Origin: Cryobacterium sp. Y82
Lineage (GTDB): Bacteria; Actinomycetota; Actinomycetes; Actinomycetales; Microbacteriaceae
Reading direction: 5' to 3'
DNA: 64,000 bases
Assembly: GCF_002929495.1 (NCBI RefSeq)
Contig: NZ_PJJJ01000029.1
Location: 1-64,000 of the forward strand
Every line of letters starts with the position of its first letter. Positions within the stretch are counted from its first letter, which is position 1. Made by a program: the position numbers and the translations under genes. The notes below the pieces were generated by a model. That model was given only the letters and a program-made list of their open reading frames with translations, was not told the DNA's origin and did not search any database. Positions 17,412 to 25,970 of this stretch are shown in pieces.

Positions 17412-18314
17412 GTGGCCAGAATTCTTATCATTGAAGACAATCCCATCAATATGAAGCTCGCCACGCTGCTCGTGAACCGGGCGGGCCACACCACGTCGGA
17501 GGCCGTCGATGCTGAGAGCGGTCTATTGCTCGCTCGAGTTGAACTGCCAGATTTGATTCTGATGGATATCCAACTGCCGGGAATGGACGGGTACGCCGCC
17601 ACGGCCTTGCTGAAGAGCGACCCCGCCACCGCCGAGATTCCGGTGATCGCCCTGACAGCGATGGCCATGTCTCGGGATCAGGACCGGGCGCGCCAGGCTG
17701 CTTGTGACGCGTACATCACTAAGCCGCTGCATTATCAGGAGCTTCAAGACGCAATCAACTGGCTTCTGCCGCGGGCTGACGATGAGGAAGCGTCGGAAGA
17801 AACGTCTTCAGTAATAAGCAACGGTTCGAGCCCGATGGAGTCGTCTTCTGGTTTCTCGGTGCGAGACCGGTTAACGGTCGAGGATTTCCCCGCAGGAAAA
17901 AGGCCGACGACACTTCGCGCCCCGGATGCCACTCGTATTCTCGTAGCCGGCGGTAATCCGACCAAACAAAAACTCATTTTATGGCAGCTGAACCTGCTCG
18001 GCTACGAGGCCGACCTGGCAGACAACGGTGCTCTAGCCCTCGAGTTGTGGACAACGGGCGACTACCATCTGTTGATCACTGACCTCCAAATGCCTCAGAT
18101 GAACGCCTTCGAATTGGCTACGGCCATTCGAGCGGCGGAGGGGCCAGGTGTACATATGCCGATCCTGGCCATGACGGTTAGCGCGGTGCACGGCGATGCC
18201 GACTATGCCCGCAGGGTCGGTATGAACGATTACCTCATACGTCCCCTGCATCTGGCCAAGCTGCGCGCAGCTTTACTAAAGTGGTTGCCTCTGGAATCCG
18301 ACCACCCGCATTGA
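17412..18314 (+). CDS. Response regulator with two receiver domains, no output domain
   Basis: About 300 aa. REC1 (1-120) is DivK/Spo0F-like and complete: acidic pair in ILIIEDNP, acceptor Asp52 (LILMDIQLPG), Thr/Ser and Lys in ITKPLH. REC2 (~175-298) keeps Asp224 (LLITDLQMP) but has Gly180-Gly181 in place of the Mg-binding acidic pair (VAGGN), and Arg277 in place of the conserved Lys (LIRPLH). There is no DNA-binding or enzymatic output domain, so signalling must be by protein contact. The GTG at 17412 fits the AAAGGTGGG site 8 bases upstream. An in-frame GTG at 17400 overlaps the kinase stop. Confidence 0.85.
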   Translation: MARILIIEDNPINMKLATLLVNRAGHTTSEAVDAESGLLLARVELPDLILMDIQLPGMDGYAATALLKSDPATAEIPVIALTAMAMSRDQDRARQAACDAYITKPLHYQELQDAINWLLPRADDEEASEETSSVISNGSSPMESSSGFSVRDRLTVEDFPAGKRPTTLRAPDATRILVAGGNPTKQKLILWQLNLLGYEADLADNGALALELWTTGDYHLLITDLQMPQMNAFELATAIRAAEGPGVHMPILAMTVSAVHGDADYARRVGMNDYLIRPLHLAKLRAALLKWLPLESDHPH

Positions 18315-18333
18315 CGCCGTGCATCGATCACGT

Positions 18334-19086
18334 CTATGGGCCTGGGAAGATCAGGGTGCGGCGAAGCAGCTCGATCGTTCGGTTTAGCGACTCGGCCAAG
18401 GTGGCATCCGATTGTTGGTCAGTCGCATTCGGGCCGGCGTCGGCGTCGGCGTCGGACTCAGCCTCCGCGCCGGCGACAGACTTGGTCGGGCAGGCACGAG
18501 CGGGCATCCATTGCATGGCCATAAAACGTGCGACGCCCATCATGGCGTGGGTGAGCAATTCGGCCTGCCCGTGTCGAAAAGCCCGGGCAGCATCATTCTC
18601 GGTGTCGATGGCGGCACCGCGACCGAGGCGCAGGTAAACCAGCTCGGTGACCTCGGAGGTGACCCGGGCCATCCGCTCCATCTGCTCCTGCATGAGCTCT
18701 GGGTGTAGCCCGAAGATTCGCAGCCGGTCGGTGAAAAGACCGTCGTCGATGCCATCACGCGGGCCGATCGCGCTCATCAGGATCAGCACATCGGGCAGCA
18801 GATCATCTCCGGGGGCTGCGATAAATTCCCGGGCCCGACTTTCATCGACGGTGGGCGGTGCGGCGCCGATGATGGCTGCGTTCTTGGTTTTGAAATAGTT
18901 GAAGAAGGTGCGCTGGGAAATGCCGCTCCGGCTGCAGATCATACCCACGGTGACGTTGTCGAAACCGTATTCCAGAACGAGGCTGACGGCACTTCTTTCC
19001 ACGCGCAGCCTCGTCTCATGATGCTTGTCTTCACGACTTTGCGGGCGTACGGGTATCTGGGTGCGTGGCGTCGGGGTGTCGGTCAT
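18334..19086 (-). CDS. TetR family transcriptional regulator
   Basis: A 250-aa repressor. The TetR HTH occupies ~25-70 (NVTVGMICSRSGISQRTFFN followed by YFKTK). The C-terminal ligand-binding part ends in an Ala/Asp-rich low-complexity stretch (EAESDADADAGPN). The ATG at 19086 follows AGGACGAGG. It is the last gene of the ABC exporter operon, and two tandem palindromes upstream of the first gene are its likely operators. It would sense a compound exported by, or a stress relieved by, the transporter. Confidence 0.85.
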   Translation of the reverse strand: MTDTPTPRTQIPVRPQSREDKHHETRLRVERSAVSLVLEYGFDNVTVGMICSRSGISQRTFFNYFKTKNAAIIGAAPPTVDESRAREFIAAPGDDLLPDVLILMSAIGPRDGIDDGLFTDRLRIFGLHPELMQEQMERMARVTSEVTELVYLRLGRGAAIDTENDAARAFRHGQAELLTHAMMGVARFMAMQWMPARACPTKSVAGAEAESDADADAGPNATDQQSDATLAESLNRTIELLRRTLIFPGP

Positions 19087-19112
19087 GCCTCGTCCTATCA
19101 ATCGGTACAGAG

Positions 19113-20402
19113 CTACTCGTACCGCAGCGACTCGATCGGGTTCTGCTTGGCCGCGCGCTGAGCCGGCAGGGTGCCGGAAAGGAACGCGATCAGCATGACC
19201 AGCAGAATGACGAAGGCCACAGATGCCGGCTCAAACAAGAGGATGTTTAATCCCGGTAGCCCAGAGAGCAACCCCTGCGACAGGACGGCGCTCAACGCGG
19301 AGCCGAGCCCGATCGCCACACCAGCACCGATGGCGCTGCCGAGGAATCCGATGACGATGGCTTCGAGGCTGAACAGGGTGTACACCTTGCCGCCGCTCAT
19401 GCCCATGGCCTTCATCAGGCCGATCTCGCGGGTGCGTTCCTGCACGCTCATCAGCAGGGTGTTGATAATGCCGAATGCAGCCGCGATCAGGGCAATGACG
19501 GCGAAGGCGTTGAGTACCCCCACGATGCCGTTGATCACCGTCTGCACGGCGCCCAGCTGGTCTTCGATGGTGCTCGCGGTGTAGTTCTGCGTGGCGAGGT
19601 CAGCCTTGAGCGCGGTCACGGCATCCGCTGACAGCGTTGGGTCGAAGTGAGCCACGGCCACACCGTAACTTGTGACGGCGGTGTCGATGCCGCCCGACTG
19701 CGCGTCGGCCAGCTCGGCTATCAGCGCGTCGTTGGCCCCGGCGCCCGCAGCAAGCAGGCTCTCGAGCGAGACGCCGACGACGGTGGCGTTCACGGTGTGC
19801 TTCGCGCCGAGAATGTCGGTGATGCCGATCGACACGGATGCCCCCACCGCGTCGTCCGCCGACGCGAACCCAAGCGGGGTCACGAAGGTGTCGGGCAGCA
19901 CGAGTTGCGCTTCACTGGCGCTGCCGTCGAGTTGCGCACCCGCGGTGAGGTTGGCCGTGGTGACGGCGGAGGTGGCGTTGATGCTGAACTCGTACTGCGA
20001 ACCGGCGTACTCGATGTAGTCGGGCTGAACAGCGCGAATCGGATCGACCGACGTGATACCTGCAATCTCGCCAATCGTGGTGAGGTCGGAATCTGTCAGT
20101 GCTTTGGTTGTGGTGCCGGGCGGACCCTGTTGGCTGGAGACAGACGCTGAACTATTCGGGTCGTACCTGACCGGGCCGTCGCCGGCTGTCGTGGCGTCAC
20201 TCGCCTGCGTGACGATAAACACGTCGGGGGAGCCGAGGGCGCCTACCTGAGCGTCGACGTACTGGCTGACGCCGGCGCCGACGGCGTTGGTGAGTGTGAG
20301 AGTGAAGGCGCCGACGAAGATGGCCAGAACGGTCAGCGTGGTGCGAAGCTTGCTGCGAAAAGTGTTGGAGATAGCGGTGGCGACGAGGTCTTTGGCTTTC
20401 AT
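19113..20402 (-). CDS. ABC transporter permease, MacB/FtsX type
   Basis: A 429-aa membrane protein with the MacB topology: a first helix (LRTTLTVLAIFVGAFTLTLT), a large extracellular domain (~50-290) and three C-terminal helices with the FtsX motif (FGIINTLLMSVQERTREIGL then MKAMG). It ends in QNPIESLRYE, typical of the family. It would couple ATP hydrolysis by the upstream gene product to export or extraction of a substrate across or from the membrane. The start overlaps the ATPase stop by 4 bases. Confidence 0.9.
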   Translation of the reverse strand: MKAKDLVATAISNTFRSKLRTTLTVLAIFVGAFTLTLTNAVGAGVSQYVDAQVGALGSPDVFIVTQASDATTAGDGPVRYDPNSSASVSSQQGPPGTTTKALTDSDLTTIGEIAGITSVDPIRAVQPDYIEYAGSQYEFSINATSAVTTANLTAGAQLDGSASEAQLVLPDTFVTPLGFASADDAVGASVSIGITDILGAKHTVNATVVGVSLESLLAAGAGANDALIAELADAQSGGIDTAVTSYGVAVAHFDPTLSADAVTALKADLATQNYTASTIEDQLGAVQTVINGIVGVLNAFAVIALIAAAFGIINTLLMSVQERTREIGLMKAMGMSGGKVYTLFSLEAIVIGFLGSAIGAGVAIGLGSALSAVLSQGLLSGLPGLNILLFEPASVAFVILLVMLIAFLSGTLPAQRAAKQNPIESLRYE

Positions 20403-21154
20403 GCTGCGCCTCCGGCGGTGGTCGGTGCTGCTGCAGTCACCAGCGCGTGCGCCCCGGTATGCGTCGAACCGGCGTGCGCCACGATTAGTCCGTCGCGAAT
20501 GTAGATCTGGCGGTCACAGCGGGCGGCGAGTTCCTCGTCGTGGGTGACGATGACGAGCGTGATGCCTTGGTTGTGATTGAGCTCGAACAGGATGTCTTCC
20601 ACCACGGCACCGGTGGCGGTGTCGAGGTTTCCGGTCGGTTCGTCGGCGAAGATTACCCGCGGCGCATTCACCAGGGCGCGACCGATCACGACGCGCTGCT
20701 TCTGCCCGCCCGAGAGGGTCGTGGCCTTGTTGCCGGCTTTGTCGGCCAGTTCGAGCTGTTCGAGAACTTCCATGCCGCGGCGGCGACGCTCCTTGGAGCC
20801 CATTCCGGCGATCTTCAGCGGCAGGATGACGTTGTCGAGCACGCTCACGTTGGGGGTGAGAAAGAACTGCTGAAAGACGAAGCCGAACTCCTTATTGCGC
20901 AGTTCGTTGACCGCGCGCTTGGACAGCGACTTGGCCTCCCTGCCGGCAACCTGAAGACTGCCTTGGTCGGGCTCGTCGAGCAACGCAAGCAGGTGCATGA
21001 GGGTCGATTTGCCCGACCCACTCTTTCCGACGATCGCCACGGTCTCTCCGAACGCGACCTGAACGGATACTCCCTTTAGGGCGTCGAACCGGCTCGCACC
21101 CGACCCATAGGATTTCTCCAGGTCCTGTGCATCAATTACCCACTCGGAGTCCAT
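20399..21154 (-). CDS. ABC transporter ATP-binding protein, MacB/LolD type
   Basis: A 251-aa ATPase: Walker A GKSGSGKST, Q-loop FVFQQFFLTPN, signature LSGGQKQRV, Walker B VIFADEPTGNLD and switch His (VTHDEE). This combination with the EPTGNLD sequence is typical of the MacB/LolD group. The ATG at 21154 has GAGGGAAG upstream; a longer frame to 21190 lacks a site. First gene of the exporter-TetR operon. Confidence 0.9.
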   Translation of the reverse strand: MDSEWVIDAQDLEKSYGSGASRFDALKGVSVQVAFGETVAIVGKSGSGKSTLMHLLALLDEPDQGSLQVAGREAKSLSKRAVNELRNKEFGFVFQQFFLTPNVSVLDNVILPLKIAGMGSKERRRRGMEVLEQLELADKAGNKATTLSGGQKQRVVIGRALVNAPRVIFADEPTGNLDTATGAVVEDILFELNHNQGITLVIVTHDEELAARCDRQIYIRDGLIVAHAGSTHTGAHALVTAAAPTTAGGAA

Positions 21155-21193
21155 CGCGCTTCCCTCGCTTCTGGTGACCTCACAGGCCACATT

Positions 21194-21227
21194 TGCAGTA
21201 ACTGCACTCTAAGTTGCAGTGGCTGCA
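21194..21227 (-). promoter_or_regulatory. Tandem palindromic operators of the exporter operon
   Basis: TGCAGTAACTGCA (21194-21206) is a perfect palindrome around its central A. TGCAGTGGCTGCA (21215-21227) is the same site with a changed centre. Their centres are 21 bases apart, two helical turns, and they lie 40-73 bases upstream of the ATPase start. They are the best candidates for TetR binding sites in the operon. Confidence 0.65.
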
Positions 21228-21278
21228 CGTTGACTGAGGGTGGGTCGTTTCCGCATGGATACCTCGGCCTGAGTCGGT

Positions 21279-21929
21279 CTACAGGTCGAGGCTGTCACCC
21301 GGTTCGAGGGGAAAGAACTCACCACCATTGAGCCGGGTGACATTCTGGAATCTCGCGTTGGACAGGTCTTTCCCGGCGCGAGACAGGAGCATCTCATGGG
21401 TCGGAAAGCTGCGCTTGGGCTTGATCGCCAGGATGTAGTCCATCGCCTCGCTGATTTTCATCCAGGGTGCTGCGGCCGGGACGGCGAGCGTGCCGACCTC
21501 GACCCCTTCGGGGATGGTGAAGGCATCGCCAGCGTAGTAGAGCTCGTCATTCACGAAAACTCCGACGTTGTCGATCACTGGGATCGATTCATGGATGACC
21601 GCGTGGGTAGCGCCAAAGAAGCGCAGGGTGAACGGGGCGACTTCCATTACGTCACCGGCCTGCACCGTCGTCACGTCGAGATCAGCGTCGACGGCGGCAA
21701 TGGCCCGTGCAACGCCGGCCGGCGCGAAGATGCGTAGGTCGGAGTTCATTTCGACGATGCGTCCCAGCTGTTCCGGAGTCCAATGATCGGCGTGTTCGTG
21801 GGTGATGACTACGGCCACGGTGCCCGCCGTGCCCGTGAGCACCGTGGTGAACGAACCCGGGTCGATATAGAGCTTCTTGCCGGAGAGTTCGACGATCAGG
21901 GCAGCATGCTCCAGCTTGGTCAGTTTCAT
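21279..21929 (-). CDS. MBL-fold metallo-hydrolase
   Basis: A 216-aa metallo-beta-lactamase-fold protein of the UlaG-like/short type. The metal motif HEHADHW gives His44, His46, Asp48 and His49; YYAGDAF and SFPTHE supply the later ligands. The substrate is unknown. The ATG at 21929 fits the family N-terminus (MKLTKLEHAALIVE). The open frame continues upstream without homology. It lies upstream of, but over 100 bases from, the exporter operon and is probably separate from it. Confidence 0.85.
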   Translation of the reverse strand: MKLTKLEHAALIVELSGKKLYIDPGSFTTVLTGTAGTVAVVITHEHADHWTPEQLGRIVEMNSDLRIFAPAGVARAIAAVDADLDVTTVQAGDVMEVAPFTLRFFGATHAVIHESIPVIDNVGVFVNDELYYAGDAFTIPEGVEVGTLAVPAAAPWMKISEAMDYILAIKPKRSFPTHEMLLSRAGKDLSNARFQNVTRLNGGEFFPLEPGDSLDL

Positions 21930-22070
21930 GCCCTGAGCTAACCCCGATTCGAGTCGTGGCGCAACAGCATCCACTTTCTTGAATGATGTCAACAGCCGCT
22001 CCGGCGCGCCGCAGGCGCTCAGTTTGGAAGAGCGCTCCGGTGTGTGGCATACTCGGTAAGTTGCAAAAAC

Positions 22071-22143
22071 GGCCCCATCGTTTAGCGGCCTAGGACATCG
22101 CCCTCTCACGGCGGTAACGCGGGTTCGAATCCCGCTGGGGTCA
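22071..22143 (+). tRNA. tRNA-Glu (anticodon CTC)
   Basis: A 73-base cloverleaf. The acceptor arms GGCCCCA and TGGGGTC pair (one G-U), the anticodon loop is CTCTCAC with CTC at 34-36, and the T arm has GGGTTCGAATCCC. The discriminator is A, with no encoded CCA. It reads GAG codons. The only tRNA seen in the window. Confidence 0.95.
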
Positions 22144-22225
22144 CAATTGCCCGGCCGCCTACTCTCTTGAAGGCGCCGGGCCTTCTTGGTTCACGGTGTC
22201 GGTGCGCCTGTATAGGCTCGTAGGC

Positions 22226-22933
22226 ATGGCCACAGTCATTCTTGTGCGGCACGGTCGCACCACAGCCAACGCCACCGGCGTGTTAGCCGGGCGAACCCCC
22301 GGCGTCGGGCTCGACCAAGTGGGTCGTGACCAAGCTGCACGCACCGGGGAGCGGCTTGCTGGGGTTCCACTGGTTGGTCTGGTCTCGAGCCCGCTGGAGC
22401 GGTGTCAGCAGACCTCGGCCCTGATTCTGCAGCACCAGGCCGGTTCCCCGGTGACCTCCGAGAATGTGGACATCACGGAGTGTGATTACGGAGATTGGCA
22501 GGGCCGATCGCTCAGTGAGCTGGCCCTGGAGAAACTGTGGCCGGTCGTGCAAACGCAGCCGTCATTCGTTGTCTTTCCCGGCGGAGAGTCGATGGCGACC
22601 ATGCAGGCCCGGTCGGTTGCCGCCATCCGGGGCCAGGACGCGCTCTTTGAGGCGCAATTTGGGCCGGACGCCGTGTGGGTGGCAGTCAGTCACGGTGACA
22701 TCATCAAGTCGATCCTGGCCGACGCGCTCGGTATGCACCTTGACCTGTTCCAGCGCATCTCCGTCGGTCCAGCCTCGGTGTCGATCGTGCGTTATGGGCC
22801 CAGCCGTCCGAACGTCATTGCCATCAACACCGATGCGGGGGACTTGTCTTGGCTGCGCTCGAGTGCCGGCGGGGCCGACGCGCCGGTCGGCGGCGGGGCC
22901 GGTCACGCTGCGCCGCAGACTGTGCGCTCATAA
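22226..22933 (+). CDS. Histidine phosphatase family protein (MSMEG_4193-like)
   Basis: A 235-aa phosphoglycerate mutase-like phosphatase: RHGRTTANATGVLAGRTPG with phospho-acceptor His9, SSPLERCQQT, ECDYGDW and VSHGDIIKSI for the second His. The sequence matches the actinobacterial putative phosphomutase group typified by MSMEG_4193. The C-terminus is Gly/Ala-rich and unconserved. Start ATG 22226. It lies just after tRNA-Glu. Substrate unknown. Confidence 0.85.
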   Translation: MATVILVRHGRTTANATGVLAGRTPGVGLDQVGRDQAARTGERLAGVPLVGLVSSPLERCQQTSALILQHQAGSPVTSENVDITECDYGDWQGRSLSELALEKLWPVVQTQPSFVVFPGGESMATMQARSVAAIRGQDALFEAQFGPDAVWVAVSHGDIIKSILADALGMHLDLFQRISVGPASVSIVRYGPSRPNVIAINTDAGDLSWLRSSAGGADAPVGGGAGHAAPQTVRS

Positions 22934-23033
22934 AATATATCCATGCCCACAATCGCCGGGGCCGGTCGACCCGCTTTGCAGGTGGTAGTGCAGAGCGCAC
23001 TGCAATCGCAGTCCAGAGTGTTGAGCGCGGGAG

Positions 23034-24167
23034 TCAGCTGGCGCAGAGGCGCCAAAGCGAGGTGACCTCGCTCTGGCGCACCGCGTGCAGTGGGTCATTC
23101 GTGTCGGTCGCGCGAGTGTGCACGGCGGGCGCCTCGAGAACACCGATCACCCGCAGGCCGGCCGCATCGATGACCTTCAGAAGGTCGTTGCGGGAGCGCA
23201 GCCCCACCAATTCGGCGAAATCGGAGAGCACGAGCCACACCTCACCCCCGGGCATCAGATGGCCCAGCACACCGGCCAGAAATCCCTTGAGCATCCGAGA
23301 GCCAGGGTCATAGACGGCCGCGTCGAGCAGTGAGTGCGCGGTCGCCGGAATCCACGGCGGGTTGCAGACAATGAGATCGGCGCGCCCCTCGGGAAACAGG
23401 TCGCCCAGCTGCACCTCTATGCGCCCGGAGAGCCCGAGTTGCGACACCGTTTCTCGAGCGGATGCGACAGCTCGCGGCTCGATGTCCGTTGCGATGACTC
23501 GCGGCACGCCCCGGGTCGCCAGCACTGCCGCGAGCACCCCGGTGCCGGTGCCAATGTCGAAGGCTACCTCTGGTGCGGCCAGCGGCGCGTTCGCCACGAG
23601 GTCGACGTATTCACTGCGCACCGGAAAGAACGTGCCGTAATGGGGATAGATCGACGCAGTCAGCGCGGCGACGGGAATGCCCTTGGTGCGCCACTGGTGC
23701 GCTCCGATCGTGCCGAGTACCTCGTGCAGTGACACGACGGATGCCTCCGCGATGCTCCCATAGGCGTCGACGGTGGCCGCGACAACGTCGGGAGCCCGGC
23801 GCAATCCGATGATGTTGCCGGCCTGCAGGGGAACGAGCAGCAGACCAAGGATCCGGGCCCGATGCGAACGATTCTGCCGATACCGATAGAACAACTCGCC
23901 GGTCGTACGATCGGTTTTGTCGGGACGTGGCCGCGTGCGGTGTTCCAGGGCCGTCAGAATCTGGCGGGCGTTTTGAAAGTCCCCGTTCCAGAGCATAGCG
24001 ACGCCCTGCGAGGCCAGCCTGTAGGCGGCATCCGCTGTGATGGTGTCATCAACGGGCACGACGTTCCGGGGGGCCGGCGCGCCATTGGCTGAACGCCAGA
24101 GTGCTGAGGCCGTACTGCCTTCCTGGGCCCAGCGAACGTATGCGCGGTCGTTGGCTGCGGAAGTCAT
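23034..24167 (-). CDS. Class I SAM-dependent methyltransferase
   Basis: A 377-aa methyltransferase with an extra N-terminal domain (1-190). Motif I is FDIGTGTGVLAAVLA, motif II is VIATDIEPRAVASA, and the NPPW motif (CNPPWIP) places it with N5-glutamine, N6-adenine or RsmC-like enzymes that methylate a planar amide or base nitrogen. The N-terminal domain resembles the partner domain in fused HemK/RsmC-like proteins, but the substrate cannot be assigned. The ATG at 24167 fits the protein start. Alone in its transcription unit. Confidence 0.8.
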   Translation of the reverse strand: MTSAANDRAYVRWAQEGSTASALWRSANGAPAPRNVVPVDDTITADAAYRLASQGVAMLWNGDFQNARQILTALEHRTRPRPDKTDRTTGELFYRYRQNRSHRARILGLLLVPLQAGNIIGLRRAPDVVAATVDAYGSIAEASVVSLHEVLGTIGAHQWRTKGIPVAALTASIYPHYGTFFPVRSEYVDLVANAPLAAPEVAFDIGTGTGVLAAVLATRGVPRVIATDIEPRAVASARETVSQLGLSGRIEVQLGDLFPEGRADLIVCNPPWIPATAHSLLDAAVYDPGSRMLKGFLAGVLGHLMPGGEVWLVLSDFAELVGLRSRNDLLKVIDAAGLRVIGVLEAPAVHTRATDTNDPLHAVRQSEVTSLWRLCAS

Positions 24168-24457
24168 CGAACCCGGTGCATAGTCATAGCCTTCAACTAT
24201 AGATCGCCGCCGAGGGGTGCCCGCTGAATTCCGTACTACCGGGCGCCGCCGGCGGGGACGCACCCAGGGCTGACTTGTATATGTGATGAGTCACCCATCT
24301 GCGGAGTAGACGGACGTTTTTTCCTCTTAGTGGGTGATTTCGATTTTGGAGTAATGCCCATTGCATGCGCCAGTCTGGGAGTTCGGTAGTTCGACGACTC
24401 GAGGCTCTCCGTGAAACTCCATTGGGGGAATGGCGTACCTTGACGAAAGCACGCTCC

Positions 24458-25725
24458 ATGCCATTTCGCACTTCACCGACCGGCAGGCCACCAGTTCGTC
24501 GTGCCAGACACTCCGCCCCAACGCGACGGACGACGATTGCGTTCCGATGGACCGGCGCTGTCGGGGTGGCCGTCCTGATCGGTTCAATGCTGGTCGGCGG
24601 CGTTGCTGCCGCCACTACCGCGCTGGGGACGTGGCCTGGGCCGTGACGGCGGGACAATTACCGCCTGGGATCACGCTGGATCCCGTTACCGGAACGGTGG
24701 CGGGCACGCGAACCGACTCGGCCAGCTACTCCTGGTCGATCACTGCCACGATCGTTGGCAATATGCGTATTACAAAGTTGTTTTCGACCGAGGACGTGAG
24801 CGTCCCGACCGTGATGATCGCCGGCGGGGCCACGCTCCTCACTAACGACCGGACACCGACGATCTCCGGTACGACCGACGCGGTGCTCGTGGCCGACCTT
24901 GGTGCCGATGGTGTCTACCCGGTCGTTGTCACCATTGCTGTCGGCGGCGTTGATGGACCAGGGAGTCAGAGTCTGACGTTGGATACGACGGATGCGGGCG
25001 ATGGCACGATGGTCACTGTGCTCGTTGCTGACCAGCGTGTGGCCACGGTTGTTGCGGGTGGTACCTGGTCGGTGACGGCCGCGGCACTGGGCGAGGGCGA
25101 GCACACCGTCACCGTCTCGATTACGGACGTGGCGGGCAATATCGGAATGGCCACCCAGTCGTACCGCGTGGCCGTGGCTCCTCGGGTCACGATCACCGGG
25201 GGCGCCATGCGCCTGACCAACGACGCGGCACCGACGATCTCCGGCACGACCGACGCGGCTAATGGCAGCGTCGTTTCCGTGCTGATCGACGGCCGTACCG
25301 TCGCATCGATCGTCACGGACGGCGCATTCTCGGTGCCCGTGGCTGACCTTGGTTCCGATGGTGTCTACCCGGTCGTCGTCACCATCACCGCCGGCGGCGT
25401 TGCCGGAACGGGGAGCCAGACCATCACCCTGGACACCACCAGACCCTCGCTGGCCATAAACGCGGGTTCCACGCTGCAGTCACTCGCTGTGACCGGCGCC
25501 GATTTCGATCCAGGGGAGTCCGTTCAGGTTTGGATTCACTCCACACCCGTGCTGCTGTCAACCGTCACAGCTAATGCAAACGGCGCCATTGTAACCAGCG
25601 TTATCGTCCCCGCGGCGACAGCGGCTGGCGGCCCTGCAATCCTTCTGTTTCTGGCAGGTGTCCTCATGCTGATCCTGCGGCTCCGAAACCGGAACCGGAC
25701 TATTCCCCGTCACATCAGTCACTGA
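24458..25725 (+). pseudogene. Frameshifted Ig-like repeat surface protein
   Basis: The signal peptide and first residues are read in one frame from ATG 24458 (TGAVGVAVLIGSMLVGGVAA, then ATT at the cleavage region), which stops at 24646. The body is in another frame from about 24625: a putative-Ig segment (AVTAGQLPPGITLDPVTGTV), tandem bacterial Ig-like repeats (ISGTTDAANGSVVSVLIDGR) and a C-terminal helix with basic tail (AILLFLAGVLMLILRLRNRN). No LPxTG was seen. The first repeat lacks about 26 residues present in the second, showing collapse by recombination. As written it cannot be made as one secreted protein unless the frameshift is an error. Confidence 0.65.
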
Positions 25726-25793
25726 GCAGACTGCGCACGCGTGCTTTTCCGACCGGTGCGCGTGGGGCGGCCACACTGATAGGATTTTTCAAG

Positions 25794-25927
25794 CGAAGGG
25801 GAGTATCCCTCTGGGCCCGATCGGGTTCTATGTCGCGATCGTCAATACGGGCCGCGCTGGCGGGGCCCCGGTCGCGGTGGTATCGATTGGTTCCGTTTGG
25901 ACGCTATCGGTGCGGGAGAGACTTTCG
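25794..25927 (+). promoter_or_regulatory. yybP-ykoY family manganese riboswitch
   Basis: The leader of the TerC gene contains the hallmark elements of this riboswitch: GGGGAGTAT after the P1 5' strand (CGAAGG, 25794-25799), GTCAATACG in the middle and GAGAGACTTTCGGG at the 3' end. The 3' strand CTTTCG (25922-25927) pairs with P1. An overlapping hairpin, CGGGT (25926-25930) with ACCCG (25939-25943), could form the expression platform by competing for the last P1 bases. In known members Mn2+ binding turns the downstream gene on. Here it would control the TerC gene, 44 bases on. Confidence 0.88.
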
Positions 25928-25970
25928 GGTTCTGCTATACCCGACCCCCTCATCCTTTTGAAAGGCCCCT

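Noticed and set aside
22071-22143. tRNA-Glu as attachment site for a mobile element
   Set aside because: No integrase lies near it. The only integrase is 19 kb away, and no partial tRNA copy was seen.
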